DNA of 64,000 nucleotides from Phascolomyces articulosus (Eukaryota > Mucoromycota > Mucoromycetes > Mucorales > Lichtheimiaceae), in NCBI GenBank assembly GCA_025677815.1, contig JAIXMP010000015.1:1-64000 (forward strand). Reading direction: 5' to 3'. This document shows positions 25,401 to 38,219 of this stretch, piece by piece. Numbering within the stretch: the first letter of the stretch is position 1; each line of letters starts with the position of its first letter. Both the position numbers and the translations under genes were made by a program. The notes below the pieces were generated by a model. That model had not been told where the DNA came from. It did not search any database and saw only the letters and a program-made list of their open reading frames with translations.

Positions 25401-26931
25401 AACTAATGGTTGATGATGGCTTTTGTATTAATAAACTCATGCATAATCATTGTACCTATGGTATAATATTATGGAGGAAATGATAAAACCACATTCTGAA
25501 ATAGTAGCTTTGCAGATACTCTAACTATGATATTTATTATGTAGAGTATAAAACCTAAAGAAGGGAAAGGCTCCCATGGGATCTATTATTTTTATTTTTA
25601 TTTATCATTCTACTATGAGTATAATAGAATAAGAGTAAATATATGCATATAAACCATTTTATATTCCTCTATTAAGACCACTTGGAAGACATCACTTCGT
25701 CCAAAGAAAATGGATGTCAGTTACAAGCCAATTAATAATATATATGTATATATATATATATTAAAGAAACAGGAAACACCCTGGCAACCACAATATCACC
25801 AGTCAATGAAACTAATTTTTGTTGAAATTTCTTACTGAAAGTCTTAATAACTTGATCATGAAAAACAGATAATCGAAATATATATTGAATTACGTTATTG
25901 ATAATAAATCGTTCTTTAAATAAACAGCTGTTAATATACATTATAGAAAATCATATTGTTCAATTCACACATTCAAGCAGTAGTGGGCGCATTTATTTTG
26001 TCGAAATTGGTATCATGTAGGAAGAGGCGATACTCTTCCAACAAATACATTCATATTTTTAGATCAGTAACTGGATATATATAGCTGTAAAAACGCTTAT
26101 ACCAGTATTGAACGTTATATAACGTTCACTTTGAAGGAATGAAAACTTATACTATACAATAATTTCACGCATTGAACATAATTGGTGAAAACGGTAATTC
26201 CGGTTAACACTTTACTTTCTATAGTAAAAATTATAGCATCAATATTTTGAACAATTCCAAAGATATTTATTATTTAAAGAAACTTACACACAACCTTAAG
26301 ACCATGCAGAAGAAAACGTTATTGACGTATAAGAAAATTTTACGTATTCCTGAGGTTTGATACAAATAAAACAAAATATATACATGAAAAAAAAAACTTC
26401 AATAATATTCTTAAGTAAAAATAAGTACAATACTTATCTTTTCAGAAAGACTAAGTATATCTAACGTAGAAGGTATCATCGACCCTATTGTCTAATGGTA
26501 ATAATAACGTGACCCTGATGTGTGGGGGAGTGATGGTTGTCAAGCAAAACTGCATTGGAACGGAATTTTGAATTACCGAAAGTGAATGCGCGCGGTGGGG
26601 ACCACTACAGGGAACATGAAGCCACATAATTGATTCGACCTCTTTTCCAGCATGTACGTATCAAACCAACGGATGGGTGGAAGGGAGAGGAATCAACGAC
26701 GAACGAAAAAGATATATATGGATGGATGATAGATGAAATGGATGGATGAAGGAGGATATCGACGAGATGATTCACTTTTTATATATCCAACAGCATATCA
26801 TCCATACAATATTTTTTTTTATTATCTTAAAGAGCGACATTTTATCTCAATGAATGCTTTATACTAACACTTTTTTTTTTATGTGTAATTATAACTTTGT
26901 TATTTCTTGCAATAATTTTAGATAGCTCAAC
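25401..26931. other. Intergenic, including the RPS10 promoter region
   Basis: No intact gene was found. A purine-rich GATGGATG-type repeat occurs near 26720-26760. A 3' splice-site-like tract (ataattttag) at about 26913-26922 just before the RPS10 start suggests that RPS10 has a 5' UTR intron. Confidence 0.35.
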
Positions 26932-27822
26932 ATGCTCGTTTCCAAGCAGAACCGAAAGGCCATTTACGAGACTCTCTTCAAGGGTAAATGTTGAATTAAT
27001 TTGAAAAAAAGGGGTGAAGAAAATAGTACTCATGCCGAACCTCACAAAGGGATCCCTTGTTGGAGAAAAAACAAACGAATTTTACTAAAAGGAACATGAA
27101 TATTATATAGACGGTGCCGTTGTCGCTGCCAAGGACTACAACCTTCCTAAGCACCCCGATATTGATGTTCCCAACCTTGAAGTCATCAAGATGATGCAAT
27201 CTTTGACCTCCAAAGGCTTCGTTAAGACCCAATTCTCGTGGCAATACTATTATTACACTCTCACCGATGAGGGTATTGACTATCTCCGCGAATGTAAGTA
27301 TTTATAAAACTTGAGTCTTTTTTTATTATAATGAAAAATGGAACCAAGTTAAATGATTAACATGTATGTTTTTGATGAATACTCCAGACCTCCACCTGCC
27401 CCAAGAGATTGTCCCTGCTACTTTGAAGAAGACTGCTCGTCCCGCCGCACCTCGTCGTGCTTGTAAGTATTTTAATTGAATATTTATATAAAACTGGTGG
27501 GAAGCTGATAGTAAGAAAAGAAAGGAGAGTAACAAGAGAAACTAACGAAATACCTTTTTCCTTAATTTTTTTAATAGTCGGTGAAGGTCGTGAAGGTGGT
27601 CGTGGTCCCCGTGGTGACCGTGATGGTTACCGTCGTAAGGAAGGTGCTGACGGTGACTTCAAGCCTGAGTTCCGTGGTGGTTTCGGTAAGTCTGATTTTA
27701 ATTAGTCTGGAAGGGATAATAGTGTGACAGCGGTGATATCATTCTATTATAAAATTACATGAAACTGATTTTGTTGATATGATAAACATGAAATATTATT
27801 AGGTCGTGGTCGTCGCGAGTAA
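26932..27822 (+). CDS. RPS10: 40S ribosomal protein S10 (eS10)
   Basis: Five exons: 26932-26983, 27111-27293, 27388-27462, 27578-27685 and 27803-27822, encoding 145 residues. The N-terminal winged-helix domain begins [22 protein letters not shown] and includes [18 protein letters not shown] and [15 protein letters not shown], all hallmarks of eS10. The tail is the usual Arg/Gly-rich, glutamine-poor extension ([20 protein letters not shown] ... GRGRRE). It sits at the mRNA entry side of the 40S subunit. Preferred-codon bias is clear in the exons, in contrast to the AT-rich introns. Confidence 0.96.
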
Positions 27823-29227
27823 ACCAAAACCCAATAATAAAAAAGGCTGTTGCATTTCATCAACCTCATCATCGTATATGTGTATATGCAAAATTATATA
27901 AAAGAAAAACTAAAAACAACAAATTATATTATTTGGTTGTGTTTTCATGTTGTATTTTTTTTCCTTTTATTACTATCATGGTTGGTTGTAAGATTGTGCA
28001 ACAAATGACATAAAGGAAGGGGAAAAAAGAAAGCATTTGAATTGAAGGAGAGATTCTTTTTAATAGTGGCGCGCGGATTACGATGATGATAAAAAACAGA
28101 AAGAGTGAATTGATCGACATATCAAAAAAAAAGTTGATGTCTTTTATTATTATTACCAATATTACTAATTTTATAATTTAACAATAAGTAATAGGTTAAT
28201 TGATATATTATTTTGAATGTGAATAAAGTGAAATATTGCTGTCATACCATACTGTTATAGTAGGGCTGATCAATGCGCTCTCCCTTATATATTATAATCT
28301 AAAGATAGGTTGATACTAAAGCTAACGAAAAGAATGAGGAAAACTGGGATTTTTACATGCAATATGTAATGTATACTGTAGGTAACGATTTATATCGCAC
28401 TTTTATACAAGTATATATCCCATTATTCATCCTGCATAACTGATAATGCTTGCTTAAAATAGTGTGAATTATTGGGATTTTTCTTCTTTTTGGTATGGAT
28501 ATACCTGTGTTAAAAAAATGTAATGCAATCATTTATTCGGTCTACTTCTTTTCCAGCTATTTACTTTCTTTTTCCCTTTTATCCTTTCTTTTGGATGTTC
28601 TTGGAAGGAGGTTTTTGATATATAAAAAAGGTTATTCAGGAGTTATTTTTCTTTTGGGGGGGGATAGGCGGGGATTGGTTGGCTTGGATTGAGTTGGGTT
28701 AATGATAGGGATATGAGGGAAGGAGGGTGGGGGTGAGGAATAAAATAGAAAAGTGTTACTTTTTAGGGTTGCGTAACTGGTATCGTGGTAGTAATAATTA
28801 TAATAGTAGTACTAGTCTATAAATGAACTAAGTATAACTAAATAACTGTATATATTATAAGATAATCGAATAAAAAAAAGCAAGGAGGGAAAATGGGAGT
28901 GCAAAAAAATATATATTTCTGATCTGCATTTACCTATCGAAAAGAACATCAACAAGGTAAGAAAATCGTGGGATGGGATATGCATACTTCACATTATATT
29001 ATGACTATTATTATTATTACGATGACTACTTCCTTTCTTATTCTTCATTCTCATCATTAATCCATTTCCTTTCTTTCTTTCTTAAATTTTTTTTCTGTTT
29101 TAACGCACTCACACACATAAAATACACATCCTCTCCCTTTCTTTTATAATCATTTTTCTCCTTCCATTTTTTTCCCTTTCTTTCTTTCCTTCTTTTGTGT
29201 GTGTGGGTGGTTTTATAATTTATAATA
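27823..29227. other. Intergenic between RPS10 and the coiled-coil gene
   Basis: No supported gene. It includes a G-rich patch (28650-28735) and a long CT-rich tract (about 29030-29210) directly upstream of the next start, the latter resembling a pyrimidine-rich promoter or leader. Confidence 0.4.
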
Positions 29228-31489
29228 ATGAGCGTACAAGCAGCAGTAGCACTATTAAATAGAAATGCTTCTACTTCATCAACGACAAAACCAGTTGTAC
29301 CATCGTGGAAATCAAATGCAACAACCGCTACGACCGTTAATAATAATGATAAAGCTGCTGAATTAAAAAAATTTAGAACAAGAACACCAAGCGGTGGGGT
29401 TGCTTCTATTCTTAGTAAATTCGATCAGCAACAACCTCCTAGCACGACATCAACTTCAACAACTTCTAATAGTAATAATAGCTCTGTTGCAAATATCAGC
29501 AATAAGAAAACAAACAACAATAATAATTTAGTAACTGCTCCGATGACAGTAACAACATCATCATCGTCATCGTCATCTATCAGCACAACAGTCCCAATAA
29601 CAAATGAGTCTATAGGTATACTCTCAACAATAGGGACATCAGCAACAGCAGCTCCGTCAGAGTCAACAACGTCATCGACAATATCAACACCGAAGTCATC
29701 GATAAAAGTAAGACAGAGAAAATCATCATCTGTATCAGCAGCAGCGGTAACACGACGCAGTCGAAGTGCAAGTGTACGTGATCGTGCAGCAACAATCAAC
29801 CGAAATATTGTAGCAGATACACTTGCACAGGAGCTTGCAGCACTCTATCAAGATACTTTGAATAAGCTGCAGGCAGCTGAGGAAGAAATAGAAAAATTAC
29901 ATCAACAGTGTCAGCAAGAGAATAACAATAATCATAGTAACACAGCAACAAAAAAACAACATGACGATCAAGTGGATAATAAAATGGCATCTCAATTACG
30001 TGATTATGAAATACGTATTCAGTATCTAAGTGAAAAGTTGGATCAATTATCACAAGAACATAGCATGCTCGAACGACAGCTTGATCAGGAACAACGAAGG
30101 ACAAAAAGAATCACACTTGATACCCCTATTTCTCCTGAATTTCGACCATTTTCCAAGTTGTTTGATACAACCAACACGACAACCACTGCAACTGGTAGCA
30201 CGACGACAGATGATATAATTGATCGACGGCGTATCACAGTGGATACCAATTTGACAAGTGAAAATGATGAATTTTGGAATTGCTTATTAGATGTCTACGA
30301 AAAAGGTTCTTCAGTCAACACATCTATTACAACCGAGGAAGATCAAGAGGAGGATAATGATAGTAGCAATACCAATAAAGCAGTTATTTCTACAACACCA
30401 GCGATAGCAACATCAACACTACCACCAATAGACAATAAGGAGCAACAATTAGTTGTAGCGGAGCTCCTTTTTGTCAAAAAGCAACTGACAGCAGTAGAAA
30501 AGGGGGCACAGATGATGCTTGAGCGACACATACGAGATCTTGAAAAAGAACGGCAACAAACACGGACTCTGACGGAGGTTGTGCACAAGCAGGATCAGCT
30601 TATTGCATCACTTGAATCCAAACTTTGTTCTGACGAATACTCCTCAAAAAAAGATAACAACAATAGCCATCTGTTACTGCAGGAACAAGTCGAATTGCAA
30701 CGCATCGAGTTGGAAGATAAACGAGGTCTTCTAACCCGGCTGTTGGATGAACGAGAAGAGTTGTTACGGCAAGTTATGAATAATAATTGCAACAAACCAT
30801 TGCCAAGCGGTGTTAGAAGTCGATCAGCTTCTGTTCGATCATCCATTGATGTTTTATCTGAAATGTCAAAGGAAAGTCGACATCCTCTATCTAGGGCGTC
30901 ATCTTCATCGTTGCGGCAACAACATAACCAACAACAACTACAACAACAATCATCACCACGATCATCCATGGGTTCTCAAGCGACTTCTACATTACTAGGT
31001 AGATCTACCCCACCACCTACAGCACCACCAAAAGATCCATTACCACCTTTACCACCTCGTAGTTCATCCTCAATGCACAGTATTTTATCTCCTGCAACAT
31101 CATGGTCTTCAGCAGATTATGCTGCTGCCACTGGACGTTATTCCAATAATCATCATATAAAATCAAATCATAGCGGTGATATTGTCAGTTCCACGGTATA
31201 TAGAGAATCTTTTAATAATGGAACAACAATGGAATCACCTCTACCTCCTCATCCATCTACATTTTTACATCATTACCCTCCTCAACATCAACAACCTATT
31301 TGGCTCGATTATCAATCGATGGATCCTCAACAGCAACAACAACAACAACAACAACAAAAGCAGCAATCTCCTCAACCTCAAACATCATACACTATTAATC
31401 GTCAACCAACTGTTAAACTAAGAAAAGCAAATAGTAATGGTAACTCTGCATTTTGGAAAGGTTGGAGACATCGACTTGGTTCTAGATAA
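29228..31489 (+). CDS. Coiled-coil, Ser/Thr/Gln-rich protein, function unknown
   Basis: A single-exon frame of 753 residues beginning MSVQAAVALLN. The first 190 residues are Ser/Thr/Asn-rich with a short conserved-looking patch (GGVASILSKFDQ) and a basic SRSASVRDRAATI motif. Predicted coiled coils lie at about 198-300 (heptads in LAALYQDTLNKLQAAEEEIE) and about 412-535 (VVAELLFVKKQLTAV ... RIELEDKRGLLTRLL). Proline-rich SH3-ligand-like sequence follows (PPTAPPKDPLPPLPPR, about 597-612), then a poly-Gln tract and the ending FWKGWRHRLGSR. A scaffold role is plausible but inferred. No enzymatic domain was seen. Confidence 0.75.
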   Translation: MSVQAAVALLNRNASTSSTTKPVVPSWKSNATTATTVNNNDKAAELKKFRTRTPSGGVASILSKFDQQQPPSTTSTSTTSNSNNSSVANISNKKTNNNNNLVTAPMTVTTSSSSSSSISTTVPITNESIGILSTIGTSATAAPSESTTSSTISTPKSSIKVRQRKSSSVSAAAVTRRSRSASVRDRAATINRNIVADTLAQELAALYQDTLNKLQAAEEEIEKLHQQCQQENNNNHSNTATKKQHDDQVDNKMASQLRDYEIRIQYLSEKLDQLSQEHSMLERQLDQEQRRTKRITLDTPISPEFRPFSKLFDTTNTTTTATGSTTTDDIIDRRRITVDTNLTSENDEFWNCLLDVYEKGSSVNTSITTEEDQEEDNDSSNTNKAVISTTPAIATSTLPPIDNKEQQLVVAELLFVKKQLTAVEKGAQMMLERHIRDLEKERQQTRTLTEVVHKQDQLIASLESKLCSDEYSSKKDNNNSHLLLQEQVELQRIELEDKRGLLTRLLDEREELLRQVMNNNCNKPLPSGVRSRSASVRSSIDVLSEMSKESRHPLSRASSSSLRQQHNQQQLQQQSSPRSSMGSQATSTLLGRSTPPPTAPPKDPLPPLPPRSSSSMHSILSPATSWSSADYAAATGRYSNNHHIKSNHSGDIVSSTVYRESFNNGTTMESPLPPHPSTFLHHYPPQHQQPIWLDYQSMDPQQQQQQQQQQKQQSPQPQTSYTINRQPTVKLRKANSNGNSAFWKGWRHRLGSR

Positions 31490-31893
31490 AAAATAAAAAG
31501 TAAAAAAAAAAAAAGTTCTTGGTTTTCCAAAAAAGAACCAAAGGATATCTCTCTCCCTTTTTTCTTTCTTTCTTTCAACAAACCACCCATCTTCTATTAT
31601 CAACCCCTCAAAAATATCATCAGAATATTATATATATTATATCATTAACAACGGCATCTATTGTATCATATGTATGATTCTTTTTTCTTTCTCCTTCATC
31701 TTCTTTAACCCTTTTTCTTTTCTACGTAATTTGTTTATGTGTACAATCAAATTTGCAGTTTTCTAATAATTATTTATTCTTGCTCCCTTCCTCCTTTTCT
31801 TTTTCCATAAATAAATATATAATGGTAATACTATAATAAATATCAAATACAAAAAAAAATAAGTTGTTTTGTTTTTGATGAAATAGCAAAAGG
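31490..31893. other. Convergent 3' intergenic region
   Basis: Holds the 3' ends of the coiled-coil gene and of ATG12. AT-rich, with AATAAA-like strings. Nothing else was seen. Confidence 0.4.
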
Positions 31894-32534
31894 TCAACCC
31901 CAAGCTGCCATAGTGCTGTAATTTATTATAAGTTGACCATCGGTGTTGAATAGCTACATTTTAATACCATTTGCATTAATTTCTGGACAACATTAATATC
32001 TTTTAATAACCATTTAATGCTTAAAGATTTACCTTATATAAACTGCCTACAATTTCATCAGGTGCAGGTGCAAAAGCACTATTGATATATAAAAACTAGA
32101 GTATAACATTGATTAATATCATCTTTTGCGTTCATTTTTTGGTCTTGAAAACAATGAATATTTTTTAATACCAATGGATCAGATCCTTGATAACGTAACT
32201 CTTTTCGAAGAAAATGTATCAATGATTGAAATTTATAGGATGCTGTAATCTTATAAAAATTTTGTTTCAAAATAGGTGCATTACCAATGGCTCTGAATCG
32301 AACAACCACTAATAAACCATGTATGTGTGTATATATGCATAGGAGTAATATAAGTATATTTTTCTATGTGAATAAACAAAAAAAAAAAAGAAAAATAGGA
32401 AAACCTTTTGATGTATCTTTTTTGTTTCGAGATTCTATAACTTTTTCAAATGACTTTTGTGATGATTCTGATGAATCAGTAACAGGTGGTACATCACTAC
32501 TATGCGTTGGTGATGTTCCTTCAGGTGTGGCCAT
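31894..32534 (-). CDS. ATG12: Autophagy ubiquitin-like protein Atg12
   Basis: Four minus-strand exons: 32405-32534, 32172-32308, 32033-32095 and 31894-31953 (129 residues). After a disordered N-terminus comes the ubiquitin-like fold VVVRFRAIGNAPILKQ, then FLRKEL, FLYINSAFAPAPDEIVGSLY, and it ends NYSTMAAWG. The essential C-terminal glycine used for conjugation to Atg5 is exactly terminal, as in the family, so no processing protease is needed. The start chosen is MATPEG (32534). An in-frame Met at 32615 would add an unlikely hydrophobic stretch and was rejected. It is divergent from RPN1 with 241 bp between start codons. Confidence 0.93.
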
Positions 32535-32775
32535 TGTGCTTTCTTTTTTTTTTTTTGGGCCGCAGGAATCAAAAAGAAGGAGAAAAGAACCCCAAAAGTC
32601 CGAAAGGATTTCCAACTGTTATAAGTGACGTATCCGGTTCATTCAGACACGCGTGCGTAACTCTGTATGAAGTTGAAAAAAAAAATCGGAGAAGTGATAC
32701 ATTATTAAACTTGTTCCAAACTGTACGCGCGTTTTCTTTAAATCTACTTTTTTTCACTTTTATCTTTATAAAACC
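32535..32775. promoter_or_regulatory. Shared divergent promoter of ATG12 and RPN1
   Basis: Only 241 bp separate the two start codons. It contains poly-T and poly-A tracts and a tgacgtatcc string. No canonical proteasome-gene element (PACE-like) was seen. Co-regulation of autophagy and proteasome genes from this spacer is an inference. Confidence 0.5.
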
Positions 32776-35700
32776 ATGGTGAACGAACAGAATAACAATA
32801 CCAGTCAAAAAGAACTGGATACTAAAAAAGAAAATCAACAGAAGAAAACCGATGATAAAGTAAAGGATAAAAAGGAACAAGAAGAAGAACTTGTAAGTTA
32901 GAACTCTCTTTCTACATTCTTTTTTTTTTTTTTTTTTGGTCCTCGAGAAGGATGTACCTATCAAAGATGTTATTGCTTTATTTTACTTTACCTGTGGCAT
33001 AAAAAAAATAACTTATGAAATAATATGTTTTATATAGTCAGAAGAAGATCAACAATTAAAGAATGAGCTTGAAATGTTGGTTGAAAGATTAAAGGTACCG
33101 TATTCTTTAAATCTTCTTTGTATTATAATAGAAAGGAAGGCACGGAAGGAAAGATAATGCTAATTATATCAATGTATATATTAGGAGGATGATCGTCAAT
33201 TGCATCGACCTGCATTAGAACAACTTCGTACCTTGATTCGCACTTCGACCAGCTCAATGACATCGGTACCTAAACCTTTAAAGTTCTTGAGTCCTCATTA
33301 TTCAACACTTAAAGAATTGCACGCTTCATGGCCAGAATCAGCGGACAAGGTAGATAGACAACGTTTGAAAAAAAAAATATAAAAGTGAGGAGGATAAAGG
33401 AAAAAAAAATAATTGATACTTGTATAATTGATGGGTTTGATTATTTCATATGATGATAGCAATTGTTTGCCGATATTTTATCCGTCTTGTCAATGACTTA
33501 TGCAGAAGAAGGTCAACGCGAAAGCTTGCGATACAGATTTATTGGATCAACAGAGGAAGATATTGGTTCATGGGGTCATGAATATGTTCGACATTTATCT
33601 GGCGAAATCATGCAAGAATATGAAGCACGAGCAGAAAAAGAAGAAATGACTGACGATTTGTTAAAATTAGCATTGGAAGTCGTTCCATTCTTGTTGAAGC
33701 ACAATGCTGAAGCCGATGCAGTTGATTTGTTGCTTGAATTGGAATCAATTGAAGAATTGCCTCAATTTGTTGACAAGGATACATATGAACGTGTATGTTT
33801 GTATATGGTTGGGTAAGGGGATTTTTTTTCTTGATATATATGTACACTTAAATAGAGCATAATGTTGACAGATATTCTTCTTGAAATATAAAAAGATGCG
33901 TCAATCTCCTTGTCCCACCAGATGATATCCGATTCATGAAGACAGCTCGTATTATCTATCAACAACAAGAAAAATACACGCAAGCTTTAAATTTATCTAT
34001 TCGTATGCGTGATATGGATTTGATCCGCGAGGACTTTGAATCTGCCAATGATCCGTAAGTTGTTTTTATAAATATAGAATAATCAATCTATAAATGCCAA
34101 TGCATTGATGATTAATATAACAACAATCTTTTAATGATAGTTTGTTGAAGAAACAAATGGCTTTCCAACTTGCGCGTCAACAAATTCAACTTGAAACTGA
34201 AGATAGCGAATTGAATGATTGCCTCAATAACTTGAATCTTTCCAAGTACTTTATTGCCCTTGCTACCGAATTAGATGTCCTTGAGCCGAAGACACCTGAA
34301 GATATTTATAAAACCCACTTGGAGAATCACAGTATGTGAAAACATGTCTCTTTTTTTTACAGTTTATGAACAATTTTTTTTTCAGCACTCCCTTACTCAT
34401 TGTTAATGTAATCCATTAGGAATGACATTTAGTGCTAATGTTGATTCGGCCCGTAACAATCTTTCGGCAAGTTTTGTCAATGGTTTTGTAAATGCTGGTT
34501 TTGGAAAGGATAAACTTGTTGTTCCTGATGCTGAATCAACTAACAACTGGATCTACAAAACCAAGGATCATGGTAAGAAAAAAATAATGTTTATTAATAA
34601 AGTATTGATGACATTAGAGGAAGGTGTAACGTATAAACAATTTGCTTTTAATAGGTATGATCAGTGCTACTGCATCTATTGGTATGATCTTATTGTGGAA
34701 TCTTGAACAAGGTTTGACTGTAATTGACAAATACATGTACTCGGACGATGATAATATCAAGGCTGGTGCCCTTTTGGCTATTGGTATCCTTAATTCGGGT
34801 GTTCGTGAAGAAACGGATCCTGCCATGGCTTTGTTGACTGAATCAATTGAAAGTGGCAGTGTTACTATTAAACAATCTGCTATATTTGGGTAAGTGAATT
34901 AGATATTTTTTGGGTTTGTGTGACCATAGCAAATGGTGAATTAAAAAACTAACAATTTTCTTTTCTATTCTATACTTCAGTCTTGGCCTTGCTTATGCAG
35001 GTTCTGCCCGTGAAGAAATTTCTGAATTGTTATTGCCAATTGTTAGTGACACCGCTTTATCAATGGAATTATCGTCATTGGCTGCCCTTGCATTGGGTAT
35101 GGTCTTTGTTGGTACTTGCGATGGCGATATTACTAGCACCATTCTTCAAACAATGATGGAACGAGAAGATTCATATCTCAAGGATACTTGGTCGAGATTT
35201 ATGGCTTTGGGCTTGGGTCTATTGTATCTTGGTATGATAAAAAGGAATACTATATAAATAGAATGTTAAAGAATATATTTTGAAGAGTAGGAAAAACTGA
35301 CATAAAAGAAATTCATAAATGGATCATATAGGTCGACAAGATGCTTCTGATGCAACTATTGAAACACTAAAGGCAATTGAACATCCACTTGGTAAACAAG
35401 CAGAAGTATTAGTAGAAGTGTTGTCTTATGCTGGTACTGGAAACGTTTTGAAGGTCCAAAAGATGCTCCATATCTGTAATGATCATATTGACAAGGAAAA
35501 AGAAGATGATCAACACCAAGCATTCGCAACTATTGGTATTGCATTAATTGCTATGGGTGAAGACATTGGTTCTGAAATGTCACTTCGTACATTCAATCAC
35601 TTGGTAAGAATAAAGTGGAGTGATGACAATTTGTAACTTTAAAAGTACAAATATCCTGAGCTGGTTTTTATTGATATTTTTATTCTTTTTTTTTTCTAGA

Positions 35701-36663
35701 TGCATTATGGTGAACCTGTGATCCGTAAAACTGTTCCATTAGCATTAGGTTTACTATGTGCATCCAACCCATTAGTAAATGTCCTTGATACACTCAGTAA
35801 ATATTCTCACGATAATGATAATGACGTGGCTGTCAGTGCTATCTTTGCTATGGGTCTTGTAGGTGCAGGTACCAACAATGCACGCTTGGCTCAAATGTTA
35901 AGACAATTAGCCAGCTTTTATCACAAGGATGCATCCAGTTTATTCATGGTTCGTATTGCCCAAGGTCTTTTGCACATGGCCAAGGGTACTATGACCTTAA
36001 ATCCTTTCCATACCGATCGACAAATTATGTCACCTGTGGCTATTGCAGGTTTGTTGTGCAGCATCATTACTATGACCGATTACAAATACTGTGAGTAGTT
36101 TCTATTATTATTATTTTGGTATATTTGTATGTAAAAAATTTTTGAATTGAAAACTAACAAAGAAAATTGTTATCTTTAGTTATTTTTGGTAGATTCCACT
36201 ACATGCTCTATTCCCTCGTCACTGCGATGTATCCACGATTCTTGATCACATTTGATGAAAATCTTGAAAGCTTACCAGTAACAGTCCGTGTTGGTCAGGT
36301 GCGTTATTAATTCTAAAATTTTTACTTTATATAGTCGCCATTTTCCCCTTTAAATAACTGAAGCGATTAATAATACATATATATATAGGCTGTTGATGTT
36401 GTTGGCCAAGCAGGTCGACCAAAGACTATTACTGGTTTCCAAACTCACTCTACTCCTGTTCTCCTTGCCCATTCTGAACGTGCAGAACTTGCTACAGATG
36501 AATGTAAGTTTTTTTGAGCCACAAAAATATCGAAAGAGAAAAAGTACAATAAGAATTGAGAGTTAATATAAACCATAATATAATTCTAGATATATCAATG
36601 AGTACTATTCTCGAAGGCATTGTCTTATTAAAGAAGAATCCACTAGCGATGATGGAGGAGTAG
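32776..36663 (+). CDS. RPN1: 26S proteasome regulatory subunit Rpn1 (PSMD2)
   Basis: This is the largest base subunit of the 19S particle and docks ubiquitin-like shuttle proteins and Ubp6. Fourteen exons: 32776-32892, 33038-33094, 33185-33349, 33460-33812, 33896-34054, 34141-34331, 34420-34572, 34655-34889, 34981-35231, 35332-35603, 35700-36090, 36180-36298, 36389-36503 and 36590-36663 (883 residues, family-typical). It has a charged Lys/Glu N-terminus, a helical region with [15 protein letters not shown], then PC repeats such as [13 protein letters not shown] and [12 protein letters not shown]. The C-terminal domain has [19 protein letters not shown] and [19 protein letters not shown], ending with the [11 protein letters not shown] segment. 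All junctions keep frame. Confidence 0.96.
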
Positions 36664-37900
36664 ATAAAAAGATTTACATTTGAACTTATTCTTTTGCTCT
36701 CATATTATTTTTTTTACTTTACACAACAACGAAAGACAACCAGCAGATTTATTATAACAACAATTAAAAAAAATAAAAAGCACCCAAACATATGTATAAA
36801 GGATCATATATATATATATAAATATATAGAAGTGACGAATGGTTGATTTGGTTGTTTGAGTTATGTAAACTTGAGCGGATGTATCCTGTTTTAATATGTC
36901 CCTGTTCCACTTAAGTAGTTGCAGGCGCTTCATTAAAAAAAAGGAAGGGTTTCCAGACACAGTGCACCAAGAAAAAAAAGTAAATTAACCTATAGATGTA
37001 GTTATATACATTTGAAACGACAGGGAGGATGTATGTTCTTTTTTTTTGAACCAGTATTGTATGGCAGCAACATTGATCATTGTAAAGAAAGAGAACAGCT
37101 TTGGAGTGGACAAGATCTTGATGAGAAAGTATCATAAAAACACCGAAGCATTACGTACAACAGTAAAAACCATGTGTCGGCAAAAGAGGTCAAGTTTGAA
37201 GCATTCAAACGTACCCAAACAATACCGACAATGACAACAATGAAATCGATCAAGAAAAACGATTTAATCATGGCTGGTAAAAAAAAATACAATGGTCTGT
37301 CAATAATAAGTACAGTAGCAATTGTACCGACCGAGTGCTACTGTTGGCGACCATTATAAAAAGATTGGAACGAATTTATGTATCTGAGGATGATCGAAAG
37401 TATATATTCTCAATGACAGTGAACTGGAGAAATGTGTGATCTTTTACTAATTCATTCATCCACTTATTATTATTATATGCATTTATTTAATTTACAGGGT
37501 AAGACAGATGTTTATCTATTTAATGGTTAAATGTTAGATAATCTGTAATTATCCAAAACTCTTTATCTTTTGATCATCCTAGCAAGTGTATTAAATGAAT
37601 TCAATACTTTCTAACTTGATGTTCTACATAAATTAACATCAATTTATCATTGAAAGTTTTTTGGAACATTCTAATAGTCGAGGATCAATTGGAAAGATTA
37701 TCAATACAATTTTGGGTGCATAATACGAAGCTTGATAAAATACCAAACTTATTCTTTACGTACTTCTTCTTGTACATGTAAATAAAATGAACACTATAGC
37801 AGGCACTGAAAACGGACATTCCAATAATACTTGATCCACGTTTTAATCGATAATTTATATCTAAGCATATGTATACTCCATCCACCAAATTCCTTTTAAA
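36664..37900. other. Intergenic, no supported gene
   Basis: Short frames on both strands (for example 37046-37234 + and 37685-37954 -) lack recognisable motifs. AT-rich. Confidence 0.4.
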
Positions 37901-38219
37901 ATGGAAAACCATCAAGGATTTCCTAGTATATACTTCCATTACATTTACCTTCATTTATTTACAAGTAATATTATGCAACGTATCTTCATGGTGAAAGAAA
38001 ATTTTCCTCCTTACTTTGAAATGAGCAACAATTTCATGATAAATATATTTGAGGTATTGACACAGCATACATACTTATTTTTATTCATTTATACCAGCTT
38101 AACATTATCATTTGTGTACAAATATCCCTTGATTGTATTAAACAGCTCTCATCATATATCTTTCACCTTCAGGAATAGCGATAGAAAATCTGAAGCAAAA
38201 TATTTTGAATAAAAAAAAT

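Noticed and set aside
26480..26560. A-box-like tctaatggt string suggesting a tRNA
   Set aside because: No B box or cloverleaf pairing downstream.
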